Both the position numbers and the translations under genes were made by a program. Shown here piece after piece: positions 29,858-38,164 of a stretch of DNA of 64,000 nucleotides. The first letter of the stretch is position 1. Every line of letters starts with the position of its first letter. Below the pieces are notes generated by a model. It worked only from the letters and a program-made list of their open reading frames with translations. It was not told the DNA's origin and did not search any database. This DNA comes from Limnobacter sp. SAORIC-580 (GTDB taxonomy: Bacteria; Pseudomonadota; Gammaproteobacteria; Burkholderiales; Burkholderiaceae_B), in NCBI RefSeq assembly GCF_013004065.1, contig NZ_CP053084.1, positions 1,736,001 through 1,800,000 on the forward strand, given 5' to 3'.

Positions 29858-30868
29858 CTACCATTTGGCGTAATGGTCCTCGCACCACCCCATCAAACCA
29901 TCCAATAAGTAAGTGGCACCTGTTTCTTTCAGAGTAACGGTGCCCCTGAACTCGCCAAAACACTGGTTAAACCGACTGGCCAACACCCACAGGTTTCTGT
30001 GATCGTCAATGCTGCCCTTGGGCGTGAACTGCAAATCGACAGCGCCGCACTGCGAATACACTCGCCAAGGTGCATGAACATTGTCACGCTCATACTCAAA
30101 AAGAACCAGGGGCAGATTGTTCAATTGACCGTTTACCCAAAGCACATTTTCATGGGCACTGGTTTCATTCACCCCACGTGCCACGTTCAGTGAAAGCAGA
30201 GGCTGCCCGGGCGCGCTACGGCCACTGGCACATGCCCAATTCCAGAAGGTTTCGCGCCGCAAAAAACCGGCTGTCCAATCGTGGTAACAACCGTCTTTCT
30301 CTGGATTGATCAGGTAATCAACACCGTTCAAATGCACATGGCCGGTAACCGCCCCGCCACTGCTTTTCTGTGCATAGGCGAAACCTGTGTTGGCGACAGG
30401 CGTATTCAGAGCGAGGGTTTCAGATTCGCGACAATCAATGGATACCTGGCCGTGAAATGAATCACCAAACCTGAAGTTCAGCGAACGTGATGTTTCCGTG
30501 CGCATCGCCAGCACTTGATGGTTTTTTTTGAATGGATGATTCCAGGTGCTTTGACCAATTGGCTTGTAGTCGCTTTCAAAGCCCACATCCAAAGGCAAAT
30601 CAAATTGAATTCGATGCAAACCCTGTGCGGTGTGAAGGTAAGCAAATGTTGAATTCAGCAGGCCAAGGCGAACCATGCCGCAGCCGAATGTAAAACCCTG
30701 GCCCAGCACACCATAAAAATCAAAGTGCTTGAAAAGGAATCGCCGTTGCCAGGCCATGCGTTTTGCGCCCATGGCATTGCGGGCATCATACTGCTGCCAA
30801 TTGACATGGCTGGGCAAGTCAGACATTCGCCCCCAAGTGGGAACACCTTTGGCGTTGATCAAATCCAT
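29858..30868 (-). CDS. DUF2804 domain protein
   Basis: A 336-residue protein matching the DUF2804 family by its opening (LINAKGVPTWGRM), the FKHFDFYGVL motif and a C-terminal DHR-NLWVLASRFNQCFGEF-GTV stretch. The family has no established function; fold and context suggest a lipocalin-like or lipid-related role, which is inference. The ATG at 30868 lies in the T-tract of a hairpin that should terminate the upstream gene, and no good ribosome site is seen. A start at Met18, after GGGGGCGA, would lose conserved sequence. Convergent with rubredoxin, stops 3 nt apart. Confidence 0.82.
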   Translation of the reverse strand: MDLINAKGVPTWGRMSDLPSHVNWQQYDARNAMGAKRMAWQRRFLFKHFDFYGVLGQGFTFGCGMVRLGLLNSTFAYLHTAQGLHRIQFDLPLDVGFESDYKPIGQSTWNHPFKKNHQVLAMRTETSRSLNFRFGDSFHGQVSIDCRESETLALNTPVANTGFAYAQKSSGGAVTGHVHLNGVDYLINPEKDGCYHDWTAGFLRRETFWNWACASGRSAPGQPLLSLNVARGVNETSAHENVLWVNGQLNNLPLVLFEYERDNVHAPWRVYSQCGAVDLQFTPKGSIDDHRNLWVLASRFNQCFGEFRGTVTLKETGATYLLDGLMGWCEDHYAKW

Positions 30869-30871
30869 AAA

Positions 30872-30899
30872 CAAAAACGGGCAAGTTAAACTTGCCCGA
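30872..30899 (-). terminator. Terminator of the repeat-protein gene, abutting the DUF2804 start
   Basis: A perfect inverted repeat CGGGCAAGTT-A-AACTTGCCCG (30879-30899). On the minus strand it is followed by TTTTTGTTT running into the DUF2804 ATG. It lies 55 bp after the repeat-protein stop. Confidence 0.7.
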
Positions 30900-30954
30900 T
30901 TTTGTCACGTTTTGCCTCCCGCTAGAAAGGCGAATTCACTGCAAAGCGTTTTGA

Positions 30955-32049
30955 TTAAACCGGCAAACCACCGCCGATTGCATCGGTAATAATGGCCGGG
31001 TCCAGCATGCTGGTGATCGGTGCCAAAGGCGAATCAGCTGCCATACCCAACAAAGGATCAAGCGCTGCATCCAGCGGTGTACCTGTTGTTCCGCCAGTTG
31101 AATCACCGCCGCCACCACCTGCGGCATCAGCCAATGGGCCGAGTACTGCATCCAACGGTGTGCCCGTGGGGCCATCTGTTTCACCACCACCACCACCGCC
31201 TGCGGCATCAGCCAACGGGCCGAGTACTGCATCCAAAGGTGTGCCTGTGGGGCCGTCTGTTTCACCGCCACCACCGCCTGCGGCATCAGCCAATGGGCCA
31301 AGTACCGCATCCAGAGGTGTGCCCGTGGGGCCGTCTGTTTCACCGCCACCACCGCCTGCGGCATCACCTAACATGCCCAGTGCATCAGCCAAAGGTTCAG
31401 TTACAGCCACAAGAGGAGTTCCTGCCAAAGCGTCCAAAACTGGATCCAGCACAGCATCCAGAGGCGTCCCTGTCGTACCGCCGGTGTCGCCACCGCCGTC
31501 GTCACCACCACCATCGCCATCATCGTCGTTGTCGTCCACAGTACCACCACCCGTGGAATTGGTCGGGCCCGAACCCTCATCATCACTGGAAGAGGCAAGC
31601 AAACCCAAACCAACCGCACCCGCGCCCACTGCTGCGGCTGTGCCCCCAAGTGAACCACCTGCCAGCAAGCCACCGCCAAACAAACCAAACATGCCACCTT
31701 CCGCACCAGCTTGTTCAACACCCTGCAATTCAACCATTTCGGCAAAATCGGGGTCGAGGTTTGCGATGGTCACGCCGTCGTCCGACAAGGCTTCGAAAAC
31801 CAACGCGGTCTGACCATTTTTCAATGTGGTGTCCGCAATAACGCTTCCGGTTGGAGCAACCAGCAAATTGCCAATCGGCTCGCCGTAACTGTTGGACAAA
31901 ATTATGGATGCACGCCCGGAATCGCTGGCCGTGATCACATCGCCAGCCATGATGGAATCGCCCGCTGCCAATGATCGGGTTTCGCCGTCACGCATAATGC
32001 TGACCGGGCCTTCCAACTCATTGACTGAACCAATTACCTGTGTGGACAT
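30955..32049 (-). CDS. Glycine-rich tandem-repeat protein with retention-module-like N-terminus
   Basis: A 364-residue protein. Residues 1-110 (GPVSIMRDGETRSLAAGDSI, VITASDSGRASIIL) resemble the N-terminal retention module of LapA-type giant adhesins, or a FecR-like domain. A Gly/Ala-rich hydrophobic stretch follows (about 118-155), then an Asp/Gly-rich linker, then 26-27-residue repeats of the form LADAAGGGGGETDGPTGTPL plus DAVLGP, three nearly identical copies with diverged ones either side. There is no Sec signal. A normal giant adhesin would have thousands of residues and a C-terminal RTX export signal; neither is present. It has a strong GGAGG ribosome site. Surface or biofilm role is inference. 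Confidence 0.78.
   Translation of the reverse strand: MSTQVIGSVNELEGPVSIMRDGETRSLAAGDSIMAGDVITASDSGRASIILSNSYGEPIGNLLVAPTGSVIADTTLKNGQTALVFEALSDDGVTIANLDPDFAEMVELQGVEQAGAEGGMFGLFGGGLLAGGSLGGTAAAVGAGAVGLGLLASSSDDEGSGPTNSTGGGTVDDNDDDGDGGGDDGGGDTGGTTGTPLDAVLDPVLDALAGTPLVAVTEPLADALGMLGDAAGGGGGETDGPTGTPLDAVLGPLADAAGGGGGETDGPTGTPLDAVLGPLADAAGGGGGGETDGPTGTPLDAVLGPLADAAGGGGGDSTGGTTGTPLDAALDPLLGMAADSPLAPITSMLDPAIITDAIGGGLPV
31124..31360 (-). repeat. Three in-frame tandem repeats of 81, 78 and 78 bp
   Basis: Unit starts recur at 31124, 31205, 31283 and 31361 (GCATCA each time). The copies differ by a few bases and one extra glycine codon in one copy. Partial, more diverged units extend to roughly 31050 and 31500. 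Confidence 0.9.
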
Positions 32050-32137
32050 GTCGCCTCCAAAATCTATAAGTGTTTGTGTTGTCGAATTTGTAAGTAATAC
32101 TCTGACAACCCAAATGCGGATTCAAAACCTGTTTTAT

Positions 32138-33409
32138 TTAAATCAGAATCAGTAAAACCCCAGCCAAAACGGCACCCCATACAGCTCCGATCAAGGGCAT
32201 CATCCATTCATATCGGGAAAATACCGGGCGCAGGGCTTTCTCAAACTCCATGGCGGGCAGGCCAGACAACCGTTCCACAATCACTTCCTCAATTCTCAAG
32301 GCATCGTTGAGGTACACACGCGCTGCCATCAAATGTGCTTCCAGTTTGCTGGCGAAAATTTTTGCAGCATCGCGCTTGATGGCCACCCACTGCTCTGCGC
32401 CCAAAATGGTCACCAGCAAAGGCTTGATTCCACTGGACTCCAGGTCCATGACTCGCTGCACATGGTAATCAATCAATGATGACAAATTCTTTGCATTGGG
32501 CCCACGGCAAAGTGCCAGCACAATATTCTCGGTAGTCAACACCTCACGTGCAGCAGTTTGCGCAAACAATTCGGAAATGTGTTTTTGATCGCGGAAAAAG
32601 AAACCCGTGAACTTTCCCAAACGAATCGTGCCGTGATCTGGATGGAAAAACAGGCTTTCCAGCGCCAATTCATTGGCCAACGCCCCGAGCACCATGCCCA
32701 CCACGATCAGCCAATACCATTGAATGCCAAACAGTGAAATTCCTGCCAGCAATACACCCACCACAAACCCTGCAAACAGGGAAAAACGGATGAGGTAAGC
32801 CATGGGGTCTTTGCCTGCGCTCTTGAAAAGGTCAACGACCAAAAATGGTTTGCTGGTCACTACATCTAGCACGAGCGTTTTCAGGCTCAGGTAGTAAGCC
32901 GGCTTCTTTTGCAAATCCAGAATGATCTGCTTGGCCACTTCGGGCACGATGCCGCGAATTCTGAAAATAATCGAGTTCTGTAAAAAGCTCGGCAAACTCT
33001 CCCACAAGGTGGGCTTGTGCTTCAGCATCACCTCGCGGCATGCAAGGTCTGCGGTTTCTTGCATGGGCGGGGTCAGGCGATCCGACAAACCCTGTGCTGG
33101 AATGCGCTTGATCATTTCATCCAGGGGCAGTAGTTTGTGAGTCATCAAGCGCACCGCTATTTCAGCCATAACCGATTTTTGGTGTGGCACCAAACCCTGC
33201 CAGCCCAAGCCCTCAAGGCCCAACTGGTGTAAACCGAGTTTTCTGAACAAAGGAATACGCCAACCCTTGAATTCTTTTGGATTGAACATCAGCCAAAGTG
33301 CTGCGGCCTGGAAAAACCAGGCCAGAAAAAGTCCCGCTGCTGCCATGGCCAAGATAACAGCCCAGACAGGAAGCCCCAAATGTAGGAAGGAGAAATCCAA
33401 AACGATCAT
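32138..33409 (-). CDS. DUF445 membrane protein, diverged paralogue
   Basis: A 423-residue membrane protein with an N-terminal TM (about 15-40), a central hydrophobic pair (about 205-250) and a C-terminal TM. It shares motifs with the DUF445 protein encoded divergently next door: GWQGLVPHQKS, KP-LWESLPSF, and a final FEKALRPVFSRYEWMMPLIGA-WGA. Function unknown; DUF445 proteins are often linked to the envelope. Conservation to its neighbour is partial, suggesting an old duplication. The repeat-protein gene follows 88 nt downstream on the same strand. Confidence 0.83.
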   Translation of the reverse strand: MIVLDFSFLHLGLPVWAVILAMAAAGLFLAWFFQAAALWLMFNPKEFKGWRIPLFRKLGLHQLGLEGLGWQGLVPHQKSVMAEIAVRLMTHKLLPLDEMIKRIPAQGLSDRLTPPMQETADLACREVMLKHKPTLWESLPSFLQNSIIFRIRGIVPEVAKQIILDLQKKPAYYLSLKTLVLDVVTSKPFLVVDLFKSAGKDPMAYLIRFSLFAGFVVGVLLAGISLFGIQWYWLIVVGMVLGALANELALESLFFHPDHGTIRLGKFTGFFFRDQKHISELFAQTAAREVLTTENIVLALCRGPNAKNLSSLIDYHVQRVMDLESSGIKPLLVTILGAEQWVAIKRDAAKIFASKLEAHLMAARVYLNDALRIEEVIVERLSGLPAMEFEKALRPVFSRYEWMMPLIGAVWGAVLAGVLLILI

Positions 33410-33586
33410 CCTGAAGTAATTATTAAAATAATTGATCTAATTTCCACCCCCTAGCGGGCAGCCATAGATCGTTATACTGGCGAACGAGACAAGACAGATT
33501 AGAGAAAGCCGTCCAAAAAATAGATCGACGACTATATATCTTTATACTTTACCAACAAAAAATAAGATTCTAAGGGGACGCCTTTC

Positions 33587-34828
33587 ATGGATTGGGCAAC
33601 TATTTACGCTGATGTTCAGCAGAACTACCTCTTTTACCTCTCAATCCCTGTAGTTGCCGCCATCCTTGGTTATGTCACCAAGATTGCCGCGGTCAAAATG
33701 ATGTTCTATCCCATGAAGTTTGTGGGCATTCCTCCCTTCTTCGGCTGGCAAGGTATTGTGCCGCGCAATGCCCTTCGCATGGCTTCTATTGCAGTTGATA
33801 CCATTACGACCAAGCTTGTGTCGGTCAATGAGGTGGTTTCCAAACTGGATTCAGAACGCCTGGGCAAAGAACTGGAAGGCCCTGCGATGGAGGTGATCGA
33901 GACCATCATTCGCGAAGTGATGTCTAAACATCAGCCCAGGCTTTGGGAAAGTTTGCCCAACTTTGCACAGAAGAAGCTGATTGATCGAGTGAAGAAAGAT
34001 GTGCCGGGTGTCATCGCAAGCGTGATGGAAGACATCAAAGGCAACATCGATGAAATTCTGGATTTGAAGGCCTTGGTGATTCGTATCCTGATGAAGGACA
34101 AGCACCTGCTGAACCGGATTTTTCAAGAAGTGGGCCGTGAGGAATTCAAGTTCTTTGGCGTGTCAGGCCTTTACTTCGGTTTCATGATCGGTGTGGTGCA
34201 AATGGTTCTGTGGGTGCTGCTGAAAGAGCCATGGATTTTGCCTGTATTCGGTTTCCTGGTTGGCTTTATTTCAGACTGGATCGCACTGAATATTTTGTTC
34301 GAACCCAAGAAGCCCATTCCATTCGGCTCTTACACCATTCAGGGCCTGTTTCTCAAACGCCAGCAAAAAGTGGCTGCTGATTACGCAAAAATTATCGCTC
34401 GGGATATTCTGACGCCCCAAACCATTATCGGTGAAATGGTGGCAGGCCCGCTTTCTGAACGTGTTCAAAAAATGGTGGATGAGCGCGTACGCGAAATGGT
34501 GGACAGCAAAGCCAGCATTGTGAAGCCTTTCGTGGTGATGGCTGTGGGCGCAGAATCATTCCAGCGCATGAAGCAAGATACATCTGAAATGTTGATGGCC
34601 CGCCTGGCCGATGTGATCATGCATGCCGAAACTTATGTACAGACATCGCTCGATATCGAGAACGTGGTGGGCAAGAAAATGCAAGCCATGACACCGCTGG
34701 AGTTCGAGGGGCTGCTACGCCCGGTGTTCAAGCAGGAAGAATGGATTTTGATTATGACTGGCGCCATTCTGGGCGGCTTGGTGGGCGAAGGCCAGCTGAT
34801 GGTGATGATCAAACTGGGCATTATTTAA
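33587..34828 (+). CDS. DUF445 family membrane protein
   Basis: A 413-residue protein with an N-terminal TM segment followed by GYVTKIAAVKMMFYPMKFVG, the classic DUF445 opening, and GWQGIVPRNA. A long helical region follows (about 60-180), then central TMs around 195-235 with GFISDWIALNILFEP, and a C-terminal TM near residue 395. Function unknown in the family. Strong AAGGGGA ribosome site. It is divergent from its paralogue with a 177-bp gap and ends at a clear terminator. Confidence 0.9.
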   Translation: MDWATIYADVQQNYLFYLSIPVVAAILGYVTKIAAVKMMFYPMKFVGIPPFFGWQGIVPRNALRMASIAVDTITTKLVSVNEVVSKLDSERLGKELEGPAMEVIETIIREVMSKHQPRLWESLPNFAQKKLIDRVKKDVPGVIASVMEDIKGNIDEILDLKALVIRILMKDKHLLNRIFQEVGREEFKFFGVSGLYFGFMIGVVQMVLWVLLKEPWILPVFGFLVGFISDWIALNILFEPKKPIPFGSYTIQGLFLKRQQKVAADYAKIIARDILTPQTIIGEMVAGPLSERVQKMVDERVREMVDSKASIVKPFVVMAVGAESFQRMKQDTSEMLMARLADVIMHAETYVQTSLDIENVVGKKMQAMTPLEFEGLLRPVFKQEEWILIMTGAILGGLVGEGQLMVMIKLGII

Positions 34829-34850
34829 GCACAGCTTCAGCAGAAACAAA

Positions 34851-34877
34851 AAACCCGGCAACGCCGGGTTTTTTTAT
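34851..34877 (+). terminator. Rho-independent terminator after the DUF445 gene
   Basis: A 9-bp stem AAACCCGGC/GCCGGGTTT with a 3-nt loop and a T-run. The A-run on the left also gives a T-tract for the convergent hydrolase gene. Confidence 0.9.
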
Positions 34878-34893
34878 TAATCTCACACTTCAT

Positions 34894-35838
34894 TTATATC
34901 TGCACCCTGGCTTTGGCGAGGCCCGGGTTCTCTCGACCAGTTTCCGCAAACTCCACAAATTCCGACACGCAATTGGCAACCCACTCGGAATGGCTTTGCA
35001 CAACCCAATGTTGGGCATCAATGTCGCGGCGCCACACATTGTGGGCATAGGGGTAACAGGACTCAACCAGCGCCGTAGTCACAAATTTGTCTTTGGTAGG
35101 CACCAGCAATTGCACAGGCACCTCGGTTTGACGCAAGCGCGGGTTACTGATGCGAGGGAGCATGTTGGCACGGTACAAGTTAATGCCGTTCACGCCATCT
35201 TTGCGCTGTGTTGGGTTGGCATCGTGTTCTACGCCCTCCATTTTTTTCACAATGCCCGGCCACGCTTTGTCCAAGCCCATTTTCCAGGCGGCCGGTGCCA
35301 AAAAAGGCAATTGAAAGGCATACACGTACCAGGAATGCATCAACTGTCCCATCACGTTGCCCAAGGCTTTGCGATTGTTGGCAGCAAAGCTGTTGCGCAT
35401 CCACATGCCAATGTGGTCAAGACATGGGCCTGAAATGCTGGTGTAGCTGGCAATGCGTGATTTAAGACGATGGTCAGTCACGCTTTCCCAAGTTTGAATG
35501 GAGCCCCAATCATGTGCAACCAAATGAACCGGTTGGGTGGGACACACAGCCCGCATGACAGCCTGCAAGTCTTCGGAAAGTTTGCCCAGAGAATAGTCCC
35601 ACATCCAGCCGGGCTCGGTTGACTTGCCACAGCCGCGCACGTCGTAGGTGACCACATGAAAATGATGCTTCAGAATATCGACAACCGGATCCCACACGGT
35701 GCTAGAGTCAGGGTAGCCGTGCACCAGAATAATGGTGGGATTGTGGGGTTCGCCGTGGCTGCTTACTGCCAGCTCCACGTCGCCTGAATGTACAACCATC
35801 TGGCTCATCTGCCGCTGTTTTTCGTTTGTCTCTGTCAT
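34894..35838 (-). CDS. Alpha/beta hydrolase, epoxide hydrolase-like
   Basis: A 314-residue alpha/beta hydrolase. The oxyanion motif is HGYPDSSTVWD (about residue 40) and the nucleophile elbow is HDWGS (about 107), where Asp rather than Ser is the nucleophile, as in epoxide hydrolases and haloalkane dehalogenases. A cap domain and a final His (AQHWVVQSHSEWV) follow. Substrate unknown. The ATG at 35838 is preferred; the open frame reaches 35901 but the extension looks non-coding. It stands alone and is convergent with the DUF445 gene. Confidence 0.85.
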   Translation of the reverse strand: MTETNEKQRQMSQMVVHSGDVELAVSSHGEPHNPTIILVHGYPDSSTVWDPVVDILKHHFHVVTYDVRGCGKSTEPGWMWDYSLGKLSEDLQAVMRAVCPTQPVHLVAHDWGSIQTWESVTDHRLKSRIASYTSISGPCLDHIGMWMRNSFAANNRKALGNVMGQLMHSWYVYAFQLPFLAPAAWKMGLDKAWPGIVKKMEGVEHDANPTQRKDGVNGINLYRANMLPRISNPRLRQTEVPVQLLVPTKDKFVTTALVESCYPYAHNVWRRDIDAQHWVVQSHSEWVANCVSEFVEFAETGRENPGLAKARVQI

Positions 35839-36044
35839 GGGTTTTGTGCCCTTATTGGATGTTGTTGTGGTGTACCTTCGACTCCACTTTATAACCCCCA
35901 TTGAAGCCGTATTCTTTCCAACGGGTTAGAGTGGCAACTCCAAATAAGCAAATAACTAAAAAATAGAATGACTTACAGCGTTTTTTGATGCAGTGCGTTA
36001 TTATTGGGCCGTTTGAAAAACTTACGAGAATTAAAGCCGCAACC

Positions 36045-36821
36045 ATGTCAAACCTGATTCAAGAACAAGTCACTGAAGTCCATCACTGGAACGACACGCT
36101 CTTTAGCTTCAAAACCACGCGAAGCCCAGGGCTGCGTTTTCACAACGGCCACTTCGTGATGATTGGCCTGGAAGTTGAAGGCAAGCCGCTGCTACGCGCA
36201 TACAGCATCGCCAGCGCAAATTACGAGGAGCATCTTGAGTTTTTCAGCATCAAGGTGCCCGATGGCAAACTGACATCCCGCTTGCAGCATTTGAAGGTGG
36301 GCGACTCCGTACTGGTGGGTAAAAAGCCCACAGGCACACTAATTCTTGATGACTTGAAACCCGGCAAAAACCTGTTCATGTTCGGTACCGGCACGGGACT
36401 GGCCCCTTTCATGAGCCTGATCAAAGACCCAGACGTTTATGAGCGCTTTGAAAAAGTGATTTTGGTTCACGGTGTGCGCTACGTGAACGAGTTGGCTTAC
36501 AGCGAATTCATTACCGAAGAGTTGCCCAACAACGAATTTTTTGGCGACATGGTGCGAGAGAAGCTGATCTACTACCCCACCGTAACCCGTGAAGAGTTCA
36601 AGAACGTAGGGCGTATTACAACGCTGATGGAAAATGGCGAATTGTGTAAGGATGTTGGTCTGCCGCCCCTGAATCCTGAAACTGACCGTGCCATGATCTG
36701 CGGCAGCCCAAGCATGCTGGCAGACATTCGCGGTATTCTGGATGCCAAGGGGTTTGTGGTGTCACCCGGCGTGGGTGAACCCGGCGATTATGTGTTCGAG
36801 CGCGCATTCGTCGAAAAATAA
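36045..36821 (+). CDS. fpr: Ferredoxin--NADP reductase
   Basis: A 258-residue flavoenzyme exchanging electrons between NADPH and ferredoxin or flavodoxin. The FAD-binding RAYSIASANYEEHLEF (about residue 50), glycine loop FGTGTGLAPFMSL (about 112) and CGSPSMLADIRGIL near the C-terminus are all present; it ends AFVEK as bacterial type-I FNRs do. The ATG at 36045 gives the usual Fpr length; the open frame extends to 35985. A terminator follows. Confidence 0.95.
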   Translation: MSNLIQEQVTEVHHWNDTLFSFKTTRSPGLRFHNGHFVMIGLEVEGKPLLRAYSIASANYEEHLEFFSIKVPDGKLTSRLQHLKVGDSVLVGKKPTGTLILDDLKPGKNLFMFGTGTGLAPFMSLIKDPDVYERFEKVILVHGVRYVNELAYSEFITEELPNNEFFGDMVREKLIYYPTVTREEFKNVGRITTLMENGELCKDVGLPPLNPETDRAMICGSPSMLADIRGILDAKGFVVSPGVGEPGDYVFERAFVEK

Positions 36822-36840
36822 TTCAACCACATCCAAAAGA

Positions 36841-36879
36841 AAAACCGGCGTCAGGATCGATCCGAACGCCGGTTTTTTT
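36841..36879. terminator. Rho-independent terminator after fpr
   Basis: A 10-bp stem AAAACCGGCG/CGCCGGTTTT (36841-36850 with 36867-36876) and T-run. The opposite strand also ends in Ts, so it can serve the convergent gene at 36903. Confidence 0.9.
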
Positions 36880-36902
36880 ATGCACAAAGTAAGTCAATCA
36901 AC

Positions 36903-37307
36903 TTATTTGCCAGATGTTTTTTCAGCTTCCAGTTCTTCCAGCAAAGCCTTGGCCTGGCGCATGCTGTCCATGGCAGCCGGAAACCCGCAATACACGCTGG
37001 CATGAATGATCAACTCACGTAGCTCATTGGGAGTTAGGCCGTTGTTGATTGCACCGCGCATGTGCAGCTTCAATTCATTGGGACGATTCAGCGCAATCAA
37101 CATCGACACAGTCGCAATGCTGCGAATTTTGGGCTCGAGCCCTTCACGGGGCCACACAGTGCCCCAGGCATGGGCGGTGACAATGTCTTGAAGCGGTGCC
37201 GCAAAATCATCGGGATTTGACACCGCCTTGGCTACATAATCGGCACCCAATACCTTGGTGCGCATTGCTTTGCCGGTGTCGTAATTGGCTGGTTTGTTAC
37301 TTGCCAT
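36903..37307 (-). CDS. Carboxymuconolactone decarboxylase (AhpD-like) family protein
   Basis: A 134-residue CMD-family protein. The conserved region is ELRELIIHASVYCGFPAAMDS, with one cysteine and a histidine; the CxxC pair of true AhpD peroxidase partners is absent, so the gamma-carboxymuconolactone decarboxylase-like branch is more likely. Substrate unknown. The ATG at 37307 follows GGGGGAG and overlaps the end of the SRPBCC gene by 11 nt, so translation is probably coupled. Confidence 0.87.
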   Translation of the reverse strand: MASNKPANYDTGKAMRTKVLGADYVAKAVSNPDDFAAPLQDIVTAHAWGTVWPREGLEPKIRSIATVSMLIALNRPNELKLHMRGAINNGLTPNELRELIIHASVYCGFPAAMDSMRQAKALLEELEAEKTSGK

Positions 37308-37758
37308 ACTTCTCCCCCAGTTTTTCAATGAATCGATCGACCAGTCCGTCAAACATGGTTTTAATAAAACCAGGTGTGGCAGCTTTCAACAACATGGGTA
37401 CCTTGATGTCCCGCAGCTGCCCGTTGATCTCAATTTCAATGTCGACTTGCTTGCCATTGGGCTTGAACTGAAACAAGCCTGAAAGACTTGCATTGCCCAC
37501 GCCTTCTTTGGCCTTGAAGCTCAAGCGTCCGTTGGCCTTGTCCACTTCATAAGTGGCTGCATAGTGAACCGCATGTGACACACCCATGGCGCCGATGGGC
37601 TTGAGTTTCCACTCAAAAGTATTTGGGCCAAGCTTGTTCAAACTTTCCAGTTTGGGGAAAATTGAAATCAACGGCTCAATTGCTTCGAGGTCGGCCAATA
37701 CGGCATCGTAATTCAAAGCCACAGTGGCTGTTTTATCCAGTGAAAGTTTGCTGTCCAT
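37297..37758 (-). CDS. SRPBCC (polyketide cyclase/CoxG-like) family protein
   Basis: A 153-residue protein with the helix-grip pattern of the SRPBCC fold: an N-terminal strand, a helix near FPKLESLNKLG, curved strands (TFEWKLKPIGAMG, DIEIEINGQLRD) and a long C-terminal helix (FIKTMFDGLVDRFIEKLGEK). It probably binds a hydrophobic ligand. First of a two-gene unit with the CMD-family gene. Confidence 0.78.
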   Translation of the reverse strand: MDSKLSLDKTATVALNYDAVLADLEAIEPLISIFPKLESLNKLGPNTFEWKLKPIGAMGVSHAVHYAATYEVDKANGRLSFKAKEGVGNASLSGLFQFKPNGKQVDIEIEINGQLRDIKVPMLLKAATPGFIKTMFDGLVDRFIEKLGEKYGK

Positions 37759-37839
37759 GTCAAATTCTCCTCAGTTTTCAGGCCGCGCTCCTTGTGCTGG
37801 AGTACACTGCCGAAATAATAGTTTGATTAAATAATACTC

Positions 37840-38139
37840 ATGAGTAACATACCAGCAGATCCGCTATTGCGGATAAAAAAGCTATCAGATTCACTCGAAA
37901 ATAATGAATTTGAAAACACCAGCGCACTAATTTTCGCGTTCCGGCAAGAAAAAGACCTGTTACGCGATTTACCTGCGGTATTCGAAGGTGCCCTTGAAAG
38001 CATTCTAGAGCGCCTGGAAAGCACCGCCATGTTTGGCGGGGAAAGTTGCTCATTCAGTCAAAGTGACTTGCTGGCTGCACTCACCATTTGGCTGGAAAAA
38101 GCAAAGTCCTATCTCGAAAAGCAACTGGGCATTGTGTAA
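37840..38139 (+). CDS. Small helical protein, unknown function
   Basis: A 99-residue, acidic, mostly helical protein without signal peptide or membrane segment. I recognise no family. It starts ATGAGTAAC with a weak ribosome site, and is convergent with the hybrid histidine kinase, stops 25 nt apart. Codon use resembles its neighbours, so it is probably a real gene. Confidence 0.65.
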   Translation: MSNIPADPLLRIKKLSDSLENNEFENTSALIFAFRQEKDLLRDLPAVFEGALESILERLESTAMFGGESCSFSQSDLLAALTIWLEKAKSYLEKQLGIV

Positions 38140-38164
38140 GCCAAGCCTTTTTTCCAAGCGGTAT

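Noticed and set aside
31124..31360. Possible CRISPR array
   Set aside because: The repeats are 78-81 bp, contiguous and in frame inside a coding gene, without spacers.
30992..31841. Proline- and histidine-rich open frames on the plus strand
   Set aside because: They are the complement of the glycine-rich repeats at 30955-32049; low complexity and no ribosome site.
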